Shown here in pieces: positions 24,715 to 32,401 of a DNA stretch of 64,000 bases. Location: positions 1 through 64,000 of the forward strand of contig CANGJM010000012.1 in assembly GCA_947454525.1 (NCBI GenBank), given 5' to 3'. Source of the DNA: Flavobacteriales bacterium. GTDB taxonomy: Bacteria; Bacteroidota; Bacteroidia; Flavobacteriales_D; Crocinitomicaceae. Each line of letters opens with the position of its first letter. Positions within the stretch are counted from its first letter, which is position 1. A program made the position numbers and the translations under genes. The notes under the pieces were generated by a model. The model did not search any database and had not been told where the DNA came from. It saw nothing but the letters and a program-made list of their open reading frames with translations.

Positions 24715-25887
24715 CTACTTTTTTTCTGCTAATTTAATAGCTTTTTCGATACTAATTCGTTCTCCATTGAGGAAGGCTGCAACGAAAGCATGATTAAATC
24801 CTTTTTCAATGAGCTCGTTTTTGTAGTTTTTGGCCCCTGCTAAGTCATTTTTGAAGGTTCCAGTACAATACTTGAAAATGCTATTTTCTTCATATTCATA
24901 GACCTCAAGTCCTTTGAAACGCGCGGAATTTAAAGCGACTTTTCGATCGGACGTTTCGATTTGAACACGGAATACGAGTCCAGATGAATCGGCTACTTGA
25001 CTAATCTGTTCTTTTGGTTTTGGATCCGGTGTTTTTTCGACAAGCTCAACTGGACTTTTTGAAACCGATTTCCCTTCCATTTGATTTTTGTAATTCTCAA
25101 AAGCACGGAACATAGCGGAGGACATTTTTTCCTGTCCGTCAGAAGAACCAATGAATTTTTCTTCCGTTGGATTCGGTAAAAAGCCCGTTTCAATAAGAAC
25201 ACTCGGCATCGTCGTTTTGTAGAGTACTAAAAATCCAGCTTGCTTCACCCCACGATCGTAACGACCAATTTTCTTAAATTCCTTTTGTAAATATTCGGCA
25301 AATTCGATGGAATGATTCAAGTAGACGGATCCTTGAAGCTGCAATTGAATGATGGCATCCGGTGATAAGTCAAAGTCCTTGTATTTGGCTCCTTTATCAT
25401 CTTCCAACGCAATAATGGAGTTCTCTCGTTCCATGACTCTTTGCTGAGCCTCTGTTCTATGTAATCCTAAGACATAAGTTTCTGTTCCATAGGCGGAACT
25501 ACTACCCGCATTGGCATGTATACAGATAAATAAATCCGCATTTGCCTTGTTTGCGATGTTCGCTCGGTCAATTAACTCCACAAAAACATCGGTAGTGCGT
25601 GTGTAAACGACATTAATCTCAGGGTATTTCGCTTTAATTTTCGCACCGAGTTTTAAGGCCATTTCTAAACAAACAATCTTCTCATGAGCGAACGAACCGT
25701 GGCAACCCGGATCCTTTCCTCCATGACCAGCGTCAATGACAACGGTTTTGATGCCGTGTTTTGTTGGACTTTGTCCGAAGGAATTTAGGGAAACAAGAAA
25801 AAGAACCATCCAAGCAAATAAATGGAGTTTTTGTTCGTTTTTCTCAAACAACTTGAATTTTGGTAGCTTTGTACGTTTAAGGCGCAT
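24715..25887 (-). CDS. N-acetylmuramoyl-L-alanine amidase with C-terminal SPOR-like region
   Basis: A 390-residue exported Zn amidase (Amidase_3). A basic N-terminus with LFAWMVLFLVSLNSFGQ is the signal. The zinc ligands and catalytic Glu are in VVIDAGHGGKDPG (about 49-61), HEKIVCLEMA, FICIHANAGSS and VLIETGFLPN. The last 90 residues (FRVQIETSDRKVALNSARF onward) look like a SPOR-type peptidoglycan-binding repeat. It cleaves peptide stems from glycan strands during cell separation. The start codon is only 22 bp from the divergent LptD start, so the promoters of the two genes must overlap each other's 5' ends. Confidence 0.9.
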   Translation of the reverse strand: MRLKRTKLPKFKLFEKNEQKLHLFAWMVLFLVSLNSFGQSPTKHGIKTVVIDAGHGGKDPGCHGSFAHEKIVCLEMALKLGAKIKAKYPEINVVYTRTTDVFVELIDRANIANKANADLFICIHANAGSSSAYGTETYVLGLHRTEAQQRVMERENSIIALEDDKGAKYKDFDLSPDAIIQLQLQGSVYLNHSIEFAEYLQKEFKKIGRYDRGVKQAGFLVLYKTTMPSVLIETGFLPNPTEEKFIGSSDGQEKMSSAMFRAFENYKNQMEGKSVSKSPVELVEKTPDPKPKEQISQVADSSGLVFRVQIETSDRKVALNSARFKGLEVYEYEENSIFKYCTGTFKNDLAGAKNYKNELIEKGFNHAFVAAFLNGERISIEKAIKLAEKK

Positions 25888-25909
25888 TCGACAAAATTAA
25901 GAGCCAACT

Positions 25910-28435
25910 TTGACCAAAAGAACATTGATACAACAACTTTTCTTCGTCACATTGTTAATAATGTGCAATTTGTCTGTGGTTACAGCCCAGGACACCTTGT
26001 TTGTCAATGACTCAAGCATGCAGAATATCATCACCTATTCCGCGGATGAACGAATTTTCAATGATGTGGACAAAAAACAAGTCCATTTGTACGGAAACGC
26101 AAGGGTCGAAATGGAAGGACTACTGATTACAGCAGGATATATTTTACTGGATCTAAACGCAAACGAAATTTGGGCAAAGTACCGGTACGATAAAGACAGC
26201 ACTAAAGTAGAGTTCCCGGTGTTTACCGATGGAGGGGAATCAGTGACTTGCCACACTTTGAAGTACAACACGAAAACAAAAAAAGGATTTTTAGAAGAAT
26301 TAGCCATTAAGCAGGATGAGTTTTATTTCCACATGGAAACGGCGAAACGACATCCGAACGAAGAAATCCATTTGGTGAAGGGACGTTTGACTACCTGTGA
26401 TTTGGATGAACCGCATTACCATTTTCAATTGAGTAAAGGTGTGATTGTTCCAAATGAACGCATTGTCACCGGACCAATGAATCTTTGGGTGAATGGCATT
26501 CCAACTCCGCTCGGATTGCCCTTCGCGTTTATTCCAACAAAAGAACAAAAAACGAATGGACTGCTCTTTCCGGAGTTTGTTCCTTTGTCGAATTACGGTT
26601 TTGGTATCCAGAACCTAGGCTACTATATTCCAATCAACGACAACCTCCAAACAGCCGTTTACGCAAACTTGTATAGCCGAGGATCTTGGGGTTTACGAAA
26701 CGACCTAGATTACTCGAAACGTTATGGGTTCTCCGGTCGCCTTTCCGTTGGATTTCAGCAGTTTAATTTAGGATTCCCAACGAAGGATAAAAACAATAAA
26801 TTAAGCATTCAATGGTCCCACCGAAAAGCACCGAAGTCGAATCCATTTTGGAGCTTTTCATCGAATGTGAATTTCATTTCGGATAACACGGCAAAGAATA
26901 ATTTGGATCCAATCAATCCGGAATATTTTACCAATTCATTCAATTCAGACATCAATGTCAATCGATCATTCCCGGGAAAACCCTTCAACATGGGTATGAA
27001 AATCTCGATGCGTCAAAATTCCATCGCGAAAAATATTGCGCTGGTGAGTCCGGTATTGAATGCCAATCTAACGCGTGTATTTCCGTTTAAAAATACCTTT
27101 AAAACTAGTGATAAGAATTGGAAAAAGACCATCGAACGCATAGGGGTCACCTACAACCTCGAAGGACAAAACAGATCAAACTTTTCTGATCAACTATTAT
27201 CTGTGGGTGATTTCAACGGTATTTCGCAACAATTCATGAATGGTATTTCTCAGTCGATGGCCATTCAAACAACAAGTGGACTTTTTGGAAATGCCATCAA
27301 GATCAATCCATCGATTAATTATGGTAATAAAATCAACTTTCAACAGATTCAAAAGTTCTACGATCCCATTGCTAACAAGTCTCAAAATGACACCTTGCAA
27401 CAATTTGGAATGGCTCATGAAGTCAATTTCAGTGTGAGCATGACGAGTGTTATTTATTCGTATTACCAATTCGTTGGGAAGAACAAACCTAAATTGCGTC
27501 ATTTGATTACCCCTTCCGTTGGATTCCGTTATGTCCCCCAGTTAAATGAATTGTCACAAGCCAATGTTGGGGTCAATCAAGCACTCGTTAAATATTCTCC
27601 TTTTGAAAATTCCATTTACACCGTGGGGAATAATCAGAAAGCTTCACTGTTGAATTTCGGCATCAATAATACCATGGAATTAAAAGTAAAGTCGGACAAA
27701 GACACCTTAACGGGATTCCGTAAAATTCGTTTGATCGATCAATTGTCCATCAATGGGAATTATGATTTTATGAAGGATTCCATGCGTTTATCGAATCTTT
27801 CTTTGAACTTGAGAATCAGTCCAACGGATTGGATAAATTTTGTTTCAGGCGCCAATTTTAGTCCATATGCATGGGATGCGAGCACGGGAAAAACATTGAA
27901 GGAGTATGCCTTTTCAAGTCAGCAGGGACTCGGCCGTTTTTTAGGAACGAACCTCACAACTTCCATTACGATTGCTCCGAAAAAAACACGTGAAAAAGTA
28001 GCAAATAGTACAACGACGGTCAATGAGCAAAATTGGAATTCAGAGTTTAATTACTATGCTTTGCATCCTGAACGTGCCATTTACTTTGATATCCCATGGA
28101 AAATGAGTTTATCTCATGTGTATTCAATCAATGTGAATCAATCCATTTCCAGCACGAATCCGGCGAAAAACACCTTCGCTCAAACACTTGTTGTCAGTGG
28201 AGATGTTAGCATGACGAAACGATGGAATGTGTCCGGGAACTTGAATTTTAATGTGCAGGAATTCCGCTTGACAAACGCCTATTTCTCCTTAAACAGAAAC
28301 CTACACTGTTGGGCCTTGTCCTTCTACTATGTTCCAGTCGGTGGAAACAAAAGTTTCTTATTTAGCATTCGCAACACTTCTTCGATATTTAAAGACGCGA
28401 AGATTGAAATCAGAAAACCACCCGCATTATTGTAG
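25910..28435 (+). CDS. LptD-like LPS-assembly outer-membrane protein (OstA family)
   Basis: An 841-residue protein. The start is taken as TTG at 25910: an in-frame stop lies 9 bp upstream, and the first ATG at 25961 falls inside the signal peptide TKRTLIQQLFFVTLLIMCNL. Residues about 45-170 are the OstA-type periplasmic domain (YSADERIFNDVDKKQVHLYG, then GLLITAGYILLD). The rest alternates aromatic beta strands, as in the LptD barrel, with FAFIPTKEQKTNGLLFPEF as the typical join. LptD with LptE inserts lipopolysaccharide into the outer leaflet. The protein ends 3 bp before the convergent yihY-like gene. The start codon choice is the weakest point. Confidence 0.85.
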   Translation: MTKRTLIQQLFFVTLLIMCNLSVVTAQDTLFVNDSSMQNIITYSADERIFNDVDKKQVHLYGNARVEMEGLLITAGYILLDLNANEIWAKYRYDKDSTKVEFPVFTDGGESVTCHTLKYNTKTKKGFLEELAIKQDEFYFHMETAKRHPNEEIHLVKGRLTTCDLDEPHYHFQLSKGVIVPNERIVTGPMNLWVNGIPTPLGLPFAFIPTKEQKTNGLLFPEFVPLSNYGFGIQNLGYYIPINDNLQTAVYANLYSRGSWGLRNDLDYSKRYGFSGRLSVGFQQFNLGFPTKDKNNKLSIQWSHRKAPKSNPFWSFSSNVNFISDNTAKNNLDPINPEYFTNSFNSDINVNRSFPGKPFNMGMKISMRQNSIAKNIALVSPVLNANLTRVFPFKNTFKTSDKNWKKTIERIGVTYNLEGQNRSNFSDQLLSVGDFNGISQQFMNGISQSMAIQTTSGLFGNAIKINPSINYGNKINFQQIQKFYDPIANKSQNDTLQQFGMAHEVNFSVSMTSVIYSYYQFVGKNKPKLRHLITPSVGFRYVPQLNELSQANVGVNQALVKYSPFENSIYTVGNNQKASLLNFGINNTMELKVKSDKDTLTGFRKIRLIDQLSINGNYDFMKDSMRLSNLSLNLRISPTDWINFVSGANFSPYAWDASTGKTLKEYAFSSQQGLGRFLGTNLTTSITIAPKKTREKVANSTTTVNEQNWNSEFNYYALHPERAIYFDIPWKMSLSHVYSINVNQSISSTNPAKNTFAQTLVVSGDVSMTKRWNVSGNLNFNVQEFRLTNAYFSLNRNLHCWALSFYYVPVGGNKSFLFSIRNTSSIFKDAKIEIRKPPALL

Positions 28436-28438
28436 GAA

Positions 28439-29341
28439 TTACTTGATGTTCTGGCCGGTCATTTTTCCAGCCACGTACGTGAATTTTGCTCCAAGAAAGA
28501 CGATTTGCGCGGAATAATGCACCCATGCCAATGCTACGAACAAGGAATTTGCAATCCCGATTTTTCCCAGCACAAAATAATTATGCAAGTAATAGTTGAT
28601 GATAAACTGACTAAGCACAAGTAAAATAGAAGTGAAAATCGCGCCTTTGAACGCAACATTCCATTGGACTTTTGCATCTGGAATGAATTTAAACACCAAG
28701 GTGAAAATCATTAAATTACTTCCTACAGTTAGAATATTCTGAAGGATAGTTATCGAAAAATCGATAAAACCATTATGGTAATGATTCCAATTTTGAATGG
28801 CTGAAAAGATAAATACTTGTGCAAAGTAAAAGAGGATAATAATCAAGGCGAAAACCGCTAAAAGTCCCATGGAAATAAAGCGAAAGCCGATGATGTCCAT
28901 GAATAGGTTTTCTTCGTGTCTGTTTTTCTTCGTAACCATAAAGAACTCATTCAAACTGCGTTTCAGGGAGACAAAGAAGGCGGAACAGCTGTATAACAAA
29001 ACAACAACACTGATCATTTCCATGAAAAAGCTTGGTTTGTGCAGCGACATGCCATTTACGACCTCCATGATGGAAGAACTATCTTCCATACCCATCTGAT
29101 TTTGGAGTACATCCGAAACCATGTTTTTGATGTTTTTTGGACCAAGGATGCGGCCAAAGATTGAACTCGTTAAATAGATAATGGGAATAAATGCGAATAG
29201 GGTATAGTAAGCCAGTGCGGCACCATGGTAAAACGCACCGTCCCTAACATACGTAACAAGTGCTTCTTTGAACGCAGTGAAACCCCAATACCAAGTAAGT
29301 TTACTGCGTTTTTTTAACGATTTCGATTCCTCTGGTGTCAT
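28439..29341 (-). CDS. YihY/BrkB-family membrane protein
   Basis: A 300-residue protein with about six membrane segments and the family pattern DGAFYHGAALAYYTLFAFIP (about 34-53), RSLNEFFMVTKKN and a final GIANSLFVALAWVHYSAQIV. The family was once called ribonuclease BN, a name now abandoned; its function is unknown. The start overlaps the 3' end of the ABC ATPase by 41 bp; a later start would shorten the N-terminal cytosolic tail. The overlap suggests it is the last gene of the 32383-28439 operon. Confidence 0.88.
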   Translation of the reverse strand: MTPEESKSLKKRSKLTWYWGFTAFKEALVTYVRDGAFYHGAALAYYTLFAFIPIIYLTSSIFGRILGPKNIKNMVSDVLQNQMGMEDSSSIMEVVNGMSLHKPSFFMEMISVVVLLYSCSAFFVSLKRSLNEFFMVTKKNRHEENLFMDIIGFRFISMGLLAVFALIIILFYFAQVFIFSAIQNWNHYHNGFIDFSITILQNILTVGSNLMIFTLVFKFIPDAKVQWNVAFKGAIFTSILLVLSQFIINYYLHNYFVLGKIGIANSLFVALAWVHYSAQIVFLGAKFTYVAGKMTGQNIK

Positions 29342-30230
29342 TTAAGCGTTCAAATTGATAAAGTACAATCGTTTCTCCTGTTTCGGTTTGAAAGTAGTTG
29401 TGGTAAAGTCCACCCACAAAAATACTGCGAATAAATTCAACGGGAAGAGCGTCCTTCGCCGAAGAAACTCGGTATTCATCTGGACGAAATAATATGGTTT
29501 CTACTTCCTGTTTAATCGCGTTCACAGGTCCAAAAAGACGTGCCTGTTGTATATTGGAATAATGGTAATACAAAAATTCAGGCTTGTATTTTTTACTTAA
29601 GGTTCCGTTTTTCAAAATGCAAATGGAATCGCAAAGTCCAAGGACATCCTGACCTTCATGGGAAACCAAAATTATCGTGGTATTTTCCTCTTCTCGTAAT
29701 CGAATTAAATGCTCCGTTAGTCGAGCACGCAGATTCGCGTCAAGGTGTCCGAATGGTTCATCGAGCAATAAAATTTCCGGTTGATCCGCAATCGCTCGAG
29801 CAATCGCCAAGCGTTGTTGTTCTCCCCCCGAGATTAAGTGTGCTTTCGTTGCTGAAATGGATTTAAGATCAAACAAGCGAAGTAATTGCTGAACACGCTT
29901 ATCTCTTTTCGGACTTGACAGATGCAAAACAGCTTCGCGAAGATTCTCCTCGACTGTGTGGTAAACGTCCAACTTGAAATCCTGATTAACCATGGCAACG
30001 CGCTTAAATCCGGGAATCAATAATTGATGAACCCGAGGTTGCACGTGTTGATCGATGGAAATTTCGCCCGTATCTGGATCAATAAATCCAGCAATTATTT
30101 TTAACAACGATGACTTTCCAGCACCGCTTTTTCCAACAAGACCGAGAATTTCTCCTTGATGCACAGTTAAATTGGCCCGTTTGATGATGGGTTTAGCGTA
30201 GGATAATTGTATGTTTTTTAATACAATCAT
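29301..30230 (-). CDS. ABC transporter ATP-binding protein without linked permease
   Basis: A 309-residue ATPase. Walker A is GLVGKSGAGKSSLLKI (about 30-45), the signature LISGGEQQRLAIARAI (about 133-148), Walker B EILLLDEPFGHLD, and the H-loop LVSHEGQD. Beyond residue 225 is a regulatory extension (RLFGPVNAIKQEVETILFRP) like the TOBE end of PotA/CysA-type importers. No permease or binding protein is adjacent; neighbours are YihY and the LETM1-related gene, so the membrane partner is unknown. The start overlaps the previous stop by 4 bp. Confidence 0.85.
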   Translation of the reverse strand: MIVLKNIQLSYAKPIIKRANLTVHQGEILGLVGKSGAGKSSLLKIIAGFIDPDTGEISIDQHVQPRVHQLLIPGFKRVAMVNQDFKLDVYHTVEENLREAVLHLSSPKRDKRVQQLLRLFDLKSISATKAHLISGGEQQRLAIARAIADQPEILLLDEPFGHLDANLRARLTEHLIRLREEENTTIILVSHEGQDVLGLCDSICILKNGTLSKKYKPEFLYYHYSNIQQARLFGPVNAIKQEVETILFRPDEYRVSSAKDALPVEFIRSIFVGGLYHNYFQTETGETIVLYQFERLNDTRGIEIVKKTQ

Positions 30231-30658
30231 AAACGGATCAACTCTTTTGGGAATGATTTTGCCGCAATGAAGATTCCGGGTGTTGGATTGGACATTGGCT
30301 CATAATCTTTTAAGAATATTTCGATCGTATAAGCTTCATCCGTTTTTTCAAACTTTGCTGATGAAACGATGCTTTCCGAAGCTCCCACGTAAACATTTGG
30401 CGCGTCAGAAGAACTGATTTCAAAAAGATGCATGTTTGGAATATCGAATTGAAAGGGTTCATTGTTCTCATTCATTCCTGCAAGAGGATAATCGACATCC
30501 GATAATTCTGTCACGGAAGTTACATCACTCGAAATGGATAATTCATCTTCCCATTCGTATTTGATGTTGTCAATGGATTGATTCCCTTCGTGTTCTGCAT
30601 CAGCTAATTCTTGTGAATATAAATCGTTTAGGAGGTATATGTGGATCTTACAGTTCAT
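30227..30658 (-). CDS. Hypothetical acidic protein
   Basis: A 143-residue acidic protein without signal peptide or membrane segment (MNCKIHIYLLNDLYSQELAD). I see no family motif. It overlaps the LETM1-related gene and the ABC ATPase by 4 bp each, so all three are probably translated together. The sequence is a mixed alpha/beta pattern ending FIAAKSFPKELIRL. Function unknown. Confidence 0.55.
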   Translation of the reverse strand: MNCKIHIYLLNDLYSQELADAEHEGNQSIDNIKYEWEDELSISSDVTSVTELSDVDYPLAGMNENNEPFQFDIPNMHLFEISSSDAPNVYVGASESIVSSAKFEKTDEAYTIEIFLKDYEPMSNPTPGIFIAAKSFPKELIRL

Positions 30659-31935
30659 TTTTTATCGTTGTTTTTTTCTATTTCATTCACCTTGAAGGCG
30701 GATGGCATTAATTCAGGGACAAGTTTAAGAATTAAAGGGAGAAGTAAGCTTCCTCCGGGTAAAAGAAATAGTGCCAAAGAAGGCATGGTCTTAATCAAAT
30801 CAAGGAATTGGGTGCGTACTTGTTCTTTTTCCTCGGTACTTAATTCTTCTTTGGTCGATTTCTGAATCAAGGACATCAATTCCTTGCTTTCACGCATTTC
30901 TTGAACAAGTTTGTCCTTGTTTCGACCTAATATTCGAATCCATCGCTTGCTGAAGGCTTTAAAAACATAACCGGTTTCAGTTTCGGATTGAAAAACGAGA
31001 AGTTCATTTTGGTTTTGAAGCATGTAGGCATTACACATCTCAATGGATTCTTGAATTTCTTTACTGGATAAATCCAGCGCTTGTCCGAGTGATGCTAATT
31101 TCTTTTGTTCTTCTTCATTCGGTTGATGTGTACCTTGGATGAGGAAAAGTCCAAGTTCGACTGTAAATTTTGAAAGTAATTTATCGACGACGTGTTCCTT
31201 TTTTAAGACGCGCATTGTGACGCCCGTCAAAATTCGGTTCTCAAAACGTGCTTTTTTCGATTTTTCTAATTCAGTTGAGGCTAAAAAGTGCCACAAGACT
31301 CGTTGTTCTTTGTCCTCCGCATTGTCGTCGGTGTATGCCGCATAGATCATTCCATTCATCAGTGAACTAGCGTAATCAGCGTAGTGACGTGAAAAGGATT
31401 GAATGTTTCCTTCTAAAAAAGCACGGTATAAAACGACATCAAGAAAAATAAAGGCGTTCGACAAGTGATTTAACCAATAATTAGCGCCAAAAAAGGTGCT
31501 TTTCACTTGAATACGGTGTGCTAATATTTCTTCAATACTTTGATTGTTCTTCCCAGTGAATATTCGATCAAACCATGCGAAAACGCCGCCTTCGCTCGTG
31601 TTTCCATAAAAATCAATGAGGTTTTCCATGAACGCATCTTTATCGAATTCACCTTGGTTTTTGCGTAAATAAGTGAATAAAAGCGTTTCAAAAAGGAGCA
31701 ATTTCAGTTTTTCATCGTTGGTATATTTCGATGAGTCTAGTTGATTCGAAAACAAAAGGTGTAAAGCATTCCCATAGACAAGTCCAGTTCGATGCGATAC
31801 GAAATGTGTTAAATCTACTTCTTCATTTTGAATGAGCTCTAAATCCAAGGAAATAACTCCTTTTTCCAAGAGCTGAAAAAACTTGGGAATCCAATTTTTG
31901 GATCCAGGAGACAAAGTGTTTTTAAGGGAGGACAT
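30655..31935 (-). CDS. LETM1-related protein (biofilm-associated family of Bacteroidota)
   Basis: A 426-residue protein, mostly helical and polar. Near the C-terminus lies ALFLLPGGSLLLPLILKLVP followed by ELMPSAF, the membrane and loop block shared with eukaryotic LETM1 (PFG..F PELLPKF type). Bacteroidota members are named LETM1-related biofilm-associated proteins; LETM1 itself is a mitochondrial cation exchanger or ion-homeostasis factor, and the bacterial role is unproven. It shares a 14-bp overlap with the outer-membrane protein gene upstream and 4 bp with the next gene. Confidence 0.75.
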   Translation of the reverse strand: MSSLKNTLSPGSKNWIPKFFQLLEKGVISLDLELIQNEEVDLTHFVSHRTGLVYGNALHLLFSNQLDSSKYTNDEKLKLLLFETLLFTYLRKNQGEFDKDAFMENLIDFYGNTSEGGVFAWFDRIFTGKNNQSIEEILAHRIQVKSTFFGANYWLNHLSNAFIFLDVVLYRAFLEGNIQSFSRHYADYASSLMNGMIYAAYTDDNAEDKEQRVLWHFLASTELEKSKKARFENRILTGVTMRVLKKEHVVDKLLSKFTVELGLFLIQGTHQPNEEEQKKLASLGQALDLSSKEIQESIEMCNAYMLQNQNELLVFQSETETGYVFKAFSKRWIRILGRNKDKLVQEMRESKELMSLIQKSTKEELSTEEKEQVRTQFLDLIKTMPSLALFLLPGGSLLLPLILKLVPELMPSAFKVNEIEKNNDKK

Positions 31936-32383
31936 AACGTGCGGCTAGTCCAAAGTTCCAACCCAAGTTTAAACTTGGAATGATTTGTAAGTATGGTCCT
32001 GACTCGAATGAGAAGGTAAACGGGTAGTCAGGAAGTGTGTATTCCACACCGACAACACCATTCATCCCTAACATAAATCGGTCATTCGCTGAATTTTGCA
32101 TAATGGGATTTCCGGAAACAATGCCCAATCCGGGGCCTGCACCAAAGTAATAATCAACATCGTCCACCAATGGATGTTGCCACTCGTAATTCCCTTGCAT
32201 CCAAACATAGTTTGAACTACCACCTAAACTTATTTCCACGGCATTATTTGCATTTATAAAATGCTTCCCATTGATCTGAGTATAGCCAATATTGGCAAAT
32301 CTCAGTCCAACTGAATTGGAATAACGCTGACCGAATAGCGTCAAGGAAAAAAATAGGCTAAATGCGAGCAGTGAACATTTCAT
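31922..32383 (-). CDS. Small outer-membrane beta-barrel protein
   Basis: A 153-residue exported protein (MKCSLLAFSLFFSLTLFGQ signal). The mature part alternates aromatic and polar residues in strands (FANIGYTQINGKHFINANNA, PLVDDVDYYFGAGPGLGIVS, FSFESGPYLQIIPSLN), ending LAARYVLP. This fits a small 8-strand barrel of the OmpW/PorT-like type. No specific substrate is suggested. It heads the operon with the LETM1-related gene. Confidence 0.7.
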   Translation of the reverse strand: MKCSLLAFSLFFSLTLFGQRYSNSVGLRFANIGYTQINGKHFINANNAVEISLGGSSNYVWMQGNYEWQHPLVDDVDYYFGAGPGLGIVSGNPIMQNSANDRFMLGMNGVVGVEYTLPDYPFTFSFESGPYLQIIPSLNLGWNFGLAARYVLP

Positions 32384-32401
32384 CGTTTTGTTTTTACAAA
32401 G

